Assembly: GCA_037951165.1 (NCBI GenBank)
Contig: JBBDHG010000026.1
Coordinates: 122,001 to 186,000, forward strand
Reading direction: 5' to 3'
DNA from: Lophius americanus
Lineage: Eukaryota > Chordata > Actinopteri > Lophiiformes > Lophiidae
Length of the DNA stretch: 64,000 bases
Shown: in pieces, positions 48,742-60,425 of the stretch
How the letters are laid out: every line of letters begins with the position of its first letter
How positions within the stretch are numbered: position 1 is the first letter of the stretch
Program-made: the position numbers and the translations under genes
The notes under the pieces: model-generated
Database searches by the model: none
What the model was told of the DNA's origin: nothing
Seen by the model: only the letters and a program-made list of their open reading frames with translations

Positions 48742-49060
48742 GTGTCGTCCGTCCCTCAGGCACACGGACCCTGATGGTCGTCGCTCTCGCTCCTCCTCTC
48801 TTACACTCTCGGTCTCTCTCTCTCTACCTTCCTCCTCGCGTTCTACCGGGTCTTCTCCGTCTCCGCTGCTGGCTCGCACTCCCCCGCCCCTCTCTCGCTC
48901 TCTCTCTCACACACGCACCGACCGGCCGGGTCGCTCTCTCCCTCACGAGCCGCAGAGCCTACCGCACCGGAGGAAAACCTTCCGCGCGGTCCTAGAGTCT
49001 GACGTCACGATCAGCGCGCGCGTACACTTACACGCACCTACACGCACACCAGCAGAGGCA
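48140..49060 (-). promoter_or_regulatory. CpG island promoter of dnmt3a
   Basis: This is the only long stretch of the window dense in CpG dinucleotides (many CGCG and GCGC words), in an otherwise AT-rich region. It contains a GC box (CCCCGCCCC, 48882-48890), a perfect palindromic CRE (TGACGTCA, 49000-49007), and several minus-strand donor-like sites (48741, 48592, 48472) that could end alternative first exons. No TATA box is evident, which is usual for such promoters. Transcription on the plus strand is possible but no plus-strand exon was seen. Confidence 0.7.
48741..48905 (-). other. dnmt3a: dnmt3a exon 1, 5' untranslated
   Basis: Minus-strand GA-rich, CpG-rich sequence ends at a good donor (CACG|GTAAAT, exon end 48741) inside the CpG island. 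It has no ATG on the minus strand, as expected for a 5' UTR. The upstream limit is not known; a GC box at 48881-48890 suggests the start lies near or above it. The exon is inferred from the donor, CpG content and position 6.2 kb upstream of the start-codon exon. Confidence 0.6.
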
Positions 49061-49449
49061 GACAGGTGTAGAAGAGCACAGACTGTACAAATATCCATTT
49101 CTTCTTCTTAAAGCAAAAAAATAACAAAATGACATTTGCTACGTTTTCTTCTGGACCATTTTTGGCGCGTGTCTGGTCACAGCTTTTCTATACAGCAATT
49201 ATGTAATTTAGACGTCAGAATGTGCATCGGGAATGGTAACAATTAGCAAAACGGTTCATCGGATCATCAAGACTACAAGACTGCTATTAAAATAATCAAA
49301 TCAAATAATGGGAATTATTTCAGGGAGCCTAACCTATAATCAATTCTCAATATAAAAATGCAAAACCACCATTACTAATATCTCTGCTACTATTCACACT
49401 AATGAGTAGCGGTGGCGAGTGCCACACACTGACTACTAAGGTTAATAGA

Positions 49450-49792
49450 TTTGAAACAGTCCAGGTTCCTAGAGTGTAACGGTTCAGGATCATATAGTGG
49501 AACAGTCCAGGTTTATTCCGTGAAAAAGCCAAGGTTCATGCGGTGAAACCGTCCAGGTACTCATTGAAACAGTCTAGGATCATGGTGTGAAACAGTTCAG
49601 TTTCAAACTGTAAAAAGGTAGGTAAATCATTTAGTGGAACAGTCCAGGTTCATTCAATGAAACAGTCCAGATTAACAGTGGAACAGTCCAGGATCATACA
49701 GTGAAATGGTCCAGGTTCATACACTTAAAGAAGTCCAGGTTCATATAAGAAAACTTACCAGGTTCATATAGTGGAACAGCCAGTGTATTTTG
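49450..49792 (+). repeat. Minisatellite, unit about 22-25 bp
   Basis: About 13-14 imperfect copies of AGTGGAACAGTCCAGGTTCA, with variants in AACAGT and in the spacer. Located 400-750 bp upstream of the dnmt3a CpG island. Confidence 0.93.
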
Positions 49793-49959
49793 AGCACATC
49801 AAGCGATGACTGTATGTGTGAAAAAGGTATCACTACTGTATTTCTAAGTAAGACCAGGAGCCCCACACCCTCAGGAGGCCTGGAGGCTCCTGGTTCACAA
49901 TGGTTGAAATCTGAAAAACTGTATAAACCACAAAAATGACAACTTATATCGCACCAATA

Positions 49960-50640
49960 TTTTTATTCAATCTCACCGAGGAACCAATTTTAGAATCACA
50001 GTATTCCATCACTATATTCATCTTACTCGCATATACTGAAATGAACCAGCACACAAACAGAATACACAAAGTGGGGGATAGCTCATGGATGCCGCAAATC
50101 CATTAAATAGGCCTACGCTGTCGTCCCTGACAGCAATGAACAGTATATCCACAAAAGCCCCCAATCCCCCCGTTGTACAAGCAGTCCCCTTAATTGAACC
50201 GAAAATTATATGTGACTGATAAATAATCTCACACAATCCAGACCGACTCATTTTAACTGTCTCTATTTCAGCAATATGCTCTTAATTAAGATCCCATAGG
50301 GACCCAATAATGAAGATAAGTGCAGTTTATTATCTGAGCTGTGAAATTAAACAAGGCCAATATTCCTTGTGACAATTCACATCAGCAAAATTTAGACAAA
50401 ACCGAGTGTCTCCTCCAGTCGATTCATATGGACCAAATTTGGGCTAAATCGGACATCTTTTTTCATAAAAGGCTCCCCCTAGTGGGTAAAGAGAGTAACA
50501 TATGATATATTGAAGACAGATTCCCAAGAGTCGATTCGTATGCACCGAATTTGAGCAGTTTAGAAATTATGACCTAAAAGCTGTAATTTTGGAGATATAG
50601 CGCCCCCTACTGTCAGAAATCTACAACTGGCCTTTCCCAA
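49960..50640 (-). repeat. Copy 2 of the GCTGTC-GACAGC repeat family, inverted
   Basis: On the minus strand: GTAGGGGGCGCTATATCTCC, ACCCACTAGGGGGAGCC, CCGATTTAGCCCAAATTTGG, then AATTAAGGGGACTGCTTGTA and GCTGTCAGGGACGACAGC (50134-50117). Opposite in orientation to copies 1 and 3. Confidence 0.75.
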
Positions 50641-51299
50641 AACAATTCAATTCTTCCTCTCACTAAGGTCTATAGGGGTGTAAAAAGTGCTATTTTTATT
50701 ATTCATACATCTGCGGACATACAGGCAAGGGGATCAAAATCAATCTTTTTTTAAAGTAATTTTTTTGCTGATATTTTGGTTTGATGACACAAATTATGAT
50801 TATTTTGAGTGAGGAAAAAAATACTATAAAAGTCCATCATAACTCATACGCAACGTTAGAAATCTCAGATTTTTATTATTTTAGTAATTTGCACTGTTTT
50901 CACAAAAAGCATTTATGATTTGAGAAAAGAAGATAAAGAATATGTAGCATAAAAGCTAACACTTTATTGTTTTTTTCATCCTGAGCTCTCAGGTTGGGAA
51001 CCACTGTGTACATTTAGGATTACAGTTTCCCACCCCCCCCCCCCCTCTATCATATTGTCTCCAGGTTTCCCACACAACCCACAGGCCAATACGACACATT
51101 CTACACTCTGTTGTCTCGTGTGGCTGCTTCTTCTAATCTCCTTCCTCCTCAGATCTCTCAGCAGGTGAAGATGAACCCAGCCTGCTGTGACAAGTTGGAA
51201 CATGCTCTCTACTTGCTGGGAACAATATTCTAGAAATGACAAGAAAACCCCTACAATTAGGAAGATCTGATCAGGGCAAAGGGTTCGGGACATTTTTTA

Positions 51300-51730
51300 G
51301 TTTTGATCTGAACTCCGAAGTTTCCGTAAGTATTTATATCCTCGAAAAATTTAATAGTTCATATTTTACTCACTAGGGGGAGATTTTTTATTTTTTTCTC
51401 ATTTCCTCCTTTTGGAACTTTTGGTCCGATTTAGTCCTAATTTGGTGGGTGTGAATCGAATTCTTGTATATATCATATTCTACGCTAATAGTTCACACTT
51501 TACTCACTAGGGAAGCATCTTTTTTTATTTTTTTATTTTGTTTTTCAGACATAACCTCACAATCAGGGGAACTGTTTGAACAACAGTTGGGATTGGGGAC
51601 TTTTCAGAGATATACACTTGTTGCCGGGGACGACAGCGAAGGCCTGGTTTTGATCGGCAAATGCTTGATATGTGGATTTGTTGTAAAACCTTTAAATTAC
51701 TTGGTCCATAAAGTCAGAAAATAAGCTTTC
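51300..51730 (+). repeat. Copy 3 of the GCTGTC-GACAGC repeat family
   Basis: TTACTCACTAGGGGGAGA, TCCGATTTAGTCCTAATTTG, a second TTTACTCACTAGGGAAGC, AATCAGGGGAACTG and TTGCCGGGGACGACAGC (51620-51637). The CACTAGGG block is itself duplicated within the copy. Confidence 0.75.
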
Positions 51731-53160
51731 CAACCTGATTCCTTCATTTTCAAAATTATGCAGTTTACAACGATATAAATTGAAAAAAGCAGCGAACACA
51801 CACTAACACACACACACACACATAGTAAACAGTTCTGATAATTCTAGTATAAGAAGTGAATACCAGAATTTCTTTGGGATTTAACCTTAATTTATGCTGA
51901 GAGTTATTTGCTAGTATTACTATTTTAATTTACGATATTTCAGCTGCCTATGAGATCAAACTGACAAGTGCTGCATTTTATTGCTCCCATATAGGTTGAA
52001 CTCAGTTTGACCTCTGAGGAGAAGCCAGTGCTTAGGATCCAAACTGAACATGCTCCGATTGTTGTGAGTGTGTGTGTGTGTGCGTGGAGAGGGTTGGGGG
52101 TGTTATCGCAGCTATTAAGGTCACCAGGAACGGACCCTCAATGAGCTTCATTCAGTCCTTAATTTACACCCTCGACTTGCATACACACCCTCACAAACGC
52201 ACATAGACAACACAAACATAGACTACACTTACACACACACGCACACAAAGAGTCATGACCTCTGAGGGGAGGCTCATGGGAAAAGTGAGAACTGCTCATC
52301 CATACTAATGAGGATGCTCAACCAGGGTAGAAGTAAAAACATGTCGGAGAGAGACTAGGTGTTTTTTTTTTCAGGTGTGTTTATTTATAGAAACTGGGTT
52401 ACGATCAACGACACACACTCACAGCAAGAGGGGAAAAGAGCAAGTGACTCTCCTCAGATTAATGTCATCAGTTTGCATGCAAATAATAGAATTTCCAGTC
52501 ACATTCCTAAAATTGTAGAGTTTTGTTGTGCAAATTAAGTAAGTACATTTATTCTTGGGCTGTAAATAAATGTGGATTGAGGTACTTGTACTTCCTTGAA
52601 TTTTTACTATTTCCTGCTATTATTCCTCCAGGAGATAAATATATATATTTTTCATTAAAGTATACATTATATTCATATAACCTTCTGCAGTACTTCAGTC
52701 ACAACAAACATGTATATAGTATATATATTTAATTACTTGATTAAAGCAATAAAGAAATCCCCTGAATTTAATCTGAATTTTTCTTATTACAGGTAAATAC
52801 AACTATCTTATTACAATGTTATTACTATATATTTCACATTAAAGTTGAAATTAAGATATATATTTGTGTAAGTGTTGGGTTTTACATTTCATCAAGTAGC
52901 ATTTGAAATAGTTTTGTCAGCAAAGTACAATTTAAAGCACTACTATCCCCTTTTAATAATTAAAAAATTCTATATATTTTCCAGTATTTAAGCTAATTTT
53001 AAGTATGGGGAATTCCTTAAATAATTCAACAACACTGAAATGTTATTTGCATCACAGTTCAGCATTAATGACACTGTAATATCAGTTTTATACTGCAGCT
53101 GATAACGGACTTTTACAGAGGAAATAAAATGTTGACATCATGGAAGAACTGTGACGTGAC
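51730..53160. other. Intergenic sequence between dnmt3a and dtnb
   Basis: AT-rich with short CA/TG tracts (51800-51822, 52068-52084). No gene or known repeat seen. Confidence 0.6.
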
Positions 53161-53169
53161 AGATGACAT

Positions 53170-55522
53170 TCATTGTTTGAAGTCAAATATTATTTATTGC
53201 AGAGGAAACACAGATAGATGAGTTTTCACGCTGTCAGCTCCAGCTGGTTCAGAGCTGGAGGTGTTAACAGTCCTCCTGTCAGGACTCGCTGTCCAGGTGG
53301 CTCTGGGGGGGTTTTCACGGGCAACAAACAGAGAAAAAAACTAATAAAAGCTCATTCATTTATTAAAACCACTCATTCAGTCTGTCATTCATTCAGCAGG
53401 ATGCAATAATGATAATCACAAAGTGATTTCAAACACCGGAGCGCGGGTGAGAAAAATAAAACAAAATCCAATAACAGTAAAGCTTTACAGTACAGTGTTG
53501 AAAATGTACGCGTGATCTCACATCTGGTACCTGAAATTAAACCCGCCTGTCCGGACACGAGCTTATCGAGACACTTTGAGTTATTTTTAATTTGCTTACA
53601 GCTATTTGGGATGTTCAAAAAAGAATTTCAAACAAGCCCTTTCAGCTTATATCAGAGAGAGAGGAGTTACTTTTGACCAGGAAGTGTTAAGAGAATAAAA
53701 GTCAGAGTTCTATGCCAACATAGTTTAAGTAGCTGAAAGCTGGAGACCTTTAAGCTTAAAGTATAAACTTTAAGGCAAAGTCAACTGCAGCTTTTCCAGT
53801 AGGGGAGATCATATAACAAAAAAAAAGAAAGAAGTCCAATTATATGAATTCAGCAACATCCTCATCTGTGTTTTGTCATTAATCACAATAAAAGGTTTTA
53901 TATTTGGTACAGCTCTGATTGTTGCTGGTTCCATTGCAAAATCCGCAGAGAATCATGGGTAATACAGTTAAATCCTTAACGAAAAAAAAAAGAATGGACC
54001 GGTTCGTTAGAATAACAAAACAGGAGCTGTGAGCCGATGACAGGATAGTAAAAAACAACAACAAACAGCTGATTCTAGAAAGAGGATGTGGATTTTTTTA
54101 CATATGTTACGTTATGTATGTTCAGTGCGACAGAATCAAAAAACATTCACCTCTATTCTATAGTGCATTTGTGGAGGAAGATAGTTTATGAGACAGATCA
54201 TTCAAAAGTAATTCTTTCTGACTTTTTAATATGAAACATTTTGCATGAATTTATGCACATTGATTTGGCGAAAAAGCAAAAATTAATAAATAAATAAATG
54301 AAAACCGAATGAATCTGCAGAGTATAGATTCTTTTTTTTAATGGATTGTTTACAAGCCATAAGTCTTAACTGTCAAACTGTACATGAGCTTGAATATGTA
54401 AGGTCTATCAAAATGCAATAATAATGCCCTAGTCCTCGAAAGAAGGGACATTTCAGAAAAAATAAACATGAGTTTGGTGTTTCTTTTCGTATTTCTTTGA
54501 TCATTTTGTGACCCCTCGGGTTTTATTATGTGGCTAAAATCACACATTAAAATAACCTTTTTTTAAAAATGGAGATAAATACTTCTCCATTCCACTCCAC
54601 TTACCCAAAAAACGTACTCATACTCTCTCTCTCTCTCAGACACTCTCACACTCACACATGAACACATCCGCATACAAAACAGTATGAAAATATGTCCTCT
54701 TTCACCGGAGTTTCACTACAGTACCAGGAAACATGATCGCGAATCATGCCAGCATTCGTGGCACTAATCTCATCCAGGTTTAAGATGCCTGGATCAGGAC
54801 CAGGTCTTCAACTTTCCACCCTGCATCACCGCAGCCAGAGAGGGGAAGGGAGGCTGGGCTGGGCTTGACACAGCAGGAAGCGTCCAATTAAAGCTTATCG
54901 TCTCAGCAGGGCCTGACCACACTAATATACACATGAACACTCCAACGACACCAACAGAATGGCAAAAAAAAATAAAATCTAAAATCTAAAATCAAATCAA
55001 AGCAATAAATACGAAGCACACAGTGCCCAAACGTTAAAACAGAACTTCTCACTTCTTGTCATTTTAACCTTCTTTTTGTTTTTCTTCCACTTTGTCTCCC
55101 TTATGCGATTACATCCTGTGTATCCATCCTGAAAGGCTTCTGAACCCTCATCCTTCAAAAATCCTCTAAAAGCATCTTTTGCGTCTCTTCACGTTGTCCC
55201 TCTCACTTACTTAACTTTCTAGCACCTTGACAAAGCAGAGCATGCGCACACACGCACAAGCACACACACGCGCTACAGTACGAATCAGTAGGTTTCAGAG
55301 TCTTTGTTTAGCTATGCATGATCAAATCAAAACAAAAATAAAACCACAGTGACTAGACACACAGAATCACAGCTATGCATCAGTAGTGATCCAGCTAGCG
55401 TTTCTTGTCCAGCATTGTGATCGCTTGATTGGCGTCGGCGCTCTAATCTCCATTAGCCATAATGAATATTCTAATCACAGCAGGCTCCATCTTCCTGGGC
55501 TGTTAGGGAACATCACTTCTGT
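53170..55522 (-). CDS. dtnb: dtnb terminal exon: alternative C-terminus DRSDVP and 3' UTR
   Basis: Acceptor CTCCTCAG|ACAGAA at 55523. If joined directly to the exon at 57508, the frame gives Asp-Arg-Ser-Asp-Val-Pro then TAA (55505-55503), so the protein would end KDRDRSDVP. If joined after the 56.4-kb exon, this is all 3' UTR. Minus-strand AATAAA signals at 53364-53359 and 53198-53193 are candidate polyadenylation sites; the latter, nearer the end, defines the boundary I give. The rest of the block has no other gene signal. Confidence 0.6.
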
Positions 55523-58500
55523 CTGAGGAGAGAGTGGGAGGAGTTATTATTATTAATCGCAGTTTTTATGACTTCTATTATTAAATTGACTATAATCATT
55601 TAAATCCTTATAAAATATCTATAATTGTTTTATTGACAAGTTAGATCCTTCAAAAACTCAGAAAAAGTCATTAAAAAGTATTTAAAAATATAATAAGAAT
55701 ACATATAATAATAACGATGATAATAAATTATTTTTAAAATGATTAATAGTATAATCAATTTAAGAAAATTAATAGAAATAATAAACATTTTTAAACTATT
55801 TAAGTAATATATCAATATTTAATTATTCAAATTATTTGAAATAATACTAAATGATCAACTACATAATAATAAAAATAATGATCAAATAAATCTTGATTCT
55901 GACACAATCCAGACCGGTCACATCTACAGTTTTCAAAAAGGTTATTACCATTAGAAAAACACCATCATATAATAAAAAAGGTTAAAAAAATAAAAACTTT
56001 GATATCATGTTTCACCTATTTTGACTTAAACATCTTGCTTTGTGGAATATCAAAATAAATACAAATAACAGTTATTAATAATCAGAGTTTTTAATTTCAG
56101 GAAACATCTGTCTTATAGAAAACGTCTCTCTTAGTCATCTGGATGCCGGTGCAAATAAGCTGCATGCATCATTAAGTTCTTGTTTAGTTTTTGTCTCTCT
56201 CTTTCTCGTAATAAAAAAAGGTGCCTTTCTTTGCCAAAAAGAGGAAAAGTATCCAAGGCACAGATAAGTTTGATGATTTATGCTTGAATAATGGAAAGAT
56301 GAGTGGTGGCTTCACCTTCACGTAAGTCTTTATTAGCATTGTGTAATTAAGAAAAGGATGAATTAATATCGACTCACTTACTGTGTTCATTTGTCCTGCG
56401 ATCATTTTAACCTGCTGGAAATAAAACAAGTTTTGTAAGCAGTGAGGAGAGGACAATACAGTCATTAGCTAAAAACGAGAGCTACGGGTTCTTGATAGAA
56501 TCTCTAATAAGAACCAGACCAGGTCTTAATGTAAAATCATAAAACTTGACAGTAATTGGCAGGTGCTCCACAAACCGACTGACTCCGGAGAAAAAAAAAA
56601 ACTCTGGTGGGCAGGCTAAGCGTATTTTAGCTGGCCCCCTGTCTGCCTCCTGGCTGTTTGGGGGTCAGTGGGTTGGCATTGCAGGTTAGAATTTTAATAA
56701 GAGTTTAGTCTGTGTCCTGGGAGCAGACCAGGAAGTAGTTTCTCCACTCGGTCTCTGCAGGCGGTCCTCTTGTAAAGAGGTGGGGCTCCATAAAGGCCGG
56801 TTAATGAATGTCGCTGCAGTTGGGATGAGAGCGAGAGGAGGTGGGACATCCCGGAGGTGTGCACATGACACACAACGATATGCCGGAGCTTTCATGTCTG
56901 CAAAGGGTTTCTTCATATAGAAGAATGTAAATACAAGGGCTCATCTATCTAAGTATATTAACTCTATTTTCTATCGTTCAGCTAAGTGATGAGGTAAGGG
57001 AATTCCATGACAACTTTCTTCCTCATGGATTAATTCAACCATTATATGAATGTGCTCTGATTAATTCTTTTGGGGCTCTCACTGGTGCTGACCCTGTTTG
57101 TAGATGATGTCACCTGTTTGTTCACAAAGCTGGCTTTAGGATGTAAATATAAATAAGTTCTTGCATATCCAACAGCAGGGCATCTCACTGTAACTGGAAC
57201 TCGGACTAACTGCTCATTCTTAATTTCTGTGCTTTCATGATCAAACAGGATGAATTATAGTTGCAAATATAAAATAGATTAATGTGTATTAATGTGATTA
57301 AGTGTCAAACAATTATGTACTTTATTTCTCATTTATTTGTTTTTCATTAGCTGTAATATTCTATTGTTTGTAGGATCAAAATCACACTGACGGCGAATTT
57401 ATTCAATAATACTGTAATGAATCGAGGGCAGCTACGTGTTTTAAGTGAAAAAGAAGATAATAATCTAAAGGAAGAGATTATGTAAAAGAATGAAGAGAAT
57501 AATGCACCTCGGTCTTTTCCATTCAGCAATCTCTCCTCTTCCTCCCGAACATCATCTGGTCAGGAAAGTAAGAAAAAAAGGTCAAGATACGAAAGTATGT
57601 CAGACAAAATGTTAATAACTTTAATCAGATTTATAGTTATTTTTAAATGAAAAGGATTGCATTTTATGTATGACATTTCTATGTATATATAAATAAACAA
57701 AAATGACACATTTTTGTCATAGTTTGTATTAGGACAATAAGTTGTTGTTGTTGTTGTGTATAAGTTGTATATTGTTGTACCACTGATACTGTATGTACTG
57801 TAATACTTCACCACATGCCCTTATCATTGCTAGAAGTGTATACAAAGTGTTTACGTTTGTTGACACGCAACATCTATTATACGTCTGTCCGTCCTGGAAG
57901 AGGGATCCCTCCTCTGTGACTCTTGCTGAGGTTTTCTTCTCCTTTTCCCCCGTTAAAAGTTTTTTTTTGACTTGTTCCTTACCCAGACCAAGGGTCTGAG
58001 GACAGAGGACGTTCTACCATGTACAGATTGGACCGCCCATCGAGGCAAATGTGGTTGGGCATGACTAATAAAATTGACTGGACTTGATTAATTTGTGAAA
58101 AGTGGATTGTGTGGAAGTTACACAAATATACAGTACTAATATAACTAATATACTATCCTGGTGATTTTATGTTTATAAATGCAAATGAGGTACTTGTTTG
58201 TGCATGTGTGTGTATGTGTGTTTACCAGAGTGGAGCTCTTTGACCAGTGAGGACACTGTGTTGGTGATGGAGTCCGCTGCTACCAGAAGGTCATTTCTCA
58301 GGTTCCTTCTGGGGCCTGAGCATCAGAGACGTGACAAAATCAAAACCACAGTCACTCACTGATCCACATCACTTGCAGAGGTCGGACTGATTAGACGGTT
58401 ATGAAATATATTTAATATTTTAAATATTCAGTCAAATCACACTACAGATGAGACAATACAGTCAGAGTTTATGTTTTAAATCTAATTTTATTGGCTCATT

Positions 58501-60384
58501 CATCCATGTTGCATGGGACCGTCCAGGGGTGCAGGAATTCTTGATTAAGGTTATAAGTACTCTTGCAGATCTAACAAAGTTGCAGTTGCCAATGGACTCT
58601 ATTATACACCCCTTGATCAATGATTCCCACCTTTTTCTTTATAGAAAAGTCACGCAGGCCTGCTTTGGTGCTGCGGTGGAGTTGGTGGGGGAAGGTAGGA
58701 AGGGACTTGTTAGGGCCCATTGTTAAAATAAAAAATAAATATCGGTTGTATTTTGTGTTCGATACAGTTCAATAAAGAGTGAATGATTTAAAAAAATAAA
58801 ATAAGATCACATTATCATCCCTGAGATGCATGTTTGTGATTTTAAGCTCTATAAATAAAGCGATTCTATTAATAACATTGTGCCAATTATTCTCTTGTAA
58901 TGTGGAGAAAGTGTTCTTGGAAAAAAACAATAATTGATTAGGAGAATTCCCTTCACAAACTGAATTATTTGTGAATAGTACAGCCTCTACAGTGCGTCAT
59001 GCACTGTTGCTTAAATTAGCCTAATCTGTAACCATCGCTAAACATAACTCCACAAATGTGACAGTAGTTGAGCAGCGATCCAATAAAAGCAATTGGGACA
59101 CTACTAGAAATAAAAAACATCAAGCGTTTTATAGATGAACAACAAAATACCAATTACGTTTGATTTTAATTAACCTTTTGAGAATACATTTTATTGGATT
59201 TTTCTTTAAATCATGTAATTTCCATGTATTATTCATATCTCATATGAAAGGTAATATTCCTATCAGGGAATAAGCTGAGCTGCTCAGACAAACATGTAAA
59301 CCATATAATATGTGGACTTAATTCTACCAGAGGCATCTCTCCTGTGTGTCTCAAAGAGGTATTAATAAAGGTGTCTTTCCTTGTACTCGTAATTCAACAT
59401 TCACTTATTATAAAGTCAACCAAAGCCAGCAGATCTTCTTTAGAATGAAAGACAAAAAAAACAAAAAAACAAATGACTGTACGAATGTTTGTTTACTCAC
59501 TTACCTTGAGAGAACGCCTCCTGCACATCACCTCCCACCCCAGCGAGGGAATCTTGAGGAGGATACATGTGAGCATGGGGAGACACAGCACCCACAGACC
59601 GGACCAAGGAGGGGCTCGGTCGTGAAGGAGAGGCGTGAGAAGAGCCAGCCGCCTGCGCCTAAGGAATTGATTTAAAAACATTAACACTCATCATTGCCAT
59701 CATTTATGTTTGAATGTAACTTATCATTCAAGCTGATGTCTTTTCATAATGTAGTTAAGGTTTGGGTTATATCTGGAAAAAAAATCTATTCCGATACTTA
59801 TTCCCAAACGCAAAAATCGTCTTATTTTACAAGACGCTTAATTTGTCATTGTGGTCACTACATAACGATATTTGGTTTGGTCATTCTCCAACGGCAAAGG
59901 AGCACAAATAGAACTATTGGTGTGATGGAGGCAAGAGCTCTAGGGAAGAAGCTGTTCCTCAGTATATTTGGGTGAGTCCTGATTGTCTGTATTCTTTCCA
60001 CAATGGCAGGCGCACAAACAGACTGGGAGCTGGCTGGGTTAGGTCCTTATTAATGGTGCTAGCATTCTTGTGTAGACATGTTCCGATTTGGGAGCTTGAA
60101 GTTGCTAAATTTCCCATTCACACCACCCAGAATCCAACATAAAGGGGATAAACTTACTGCCTGTCGCTGCTCCTCATCCTAGATGGTCACAACATTGGCA
60201 ATCGGAAACAAACAGGGAGGGAAAAGGATGGAAAACAGGATGTAAGAAACGGTCAGAGCAAGAAAAGGGGCAACTGTGAAGGAGGAAATAACAGAGGGAA
60301 AAGCGAAGCTTGTAACTGAAAGGACAGAAGCATTGAGTTGTGGAGAAAAGTGGAACTTTGCCCTCAGTACAACATATGAAAGCA

Positions 60385-60425
<41 letters not shown>

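Noticed and set aside
48705..48995. Plus-strand 96-codon frame in the CpG island
   Set aside because: Low-complexity Leu/Ser/Arg composition, antisense of the dnmt3a 5' UTR exon.
53218..53409. Plus-strand frame near the dtnb 3' end
   Set aside because: Short, no splice sites, overlaps the dtnb 3' UTR on the other strand.
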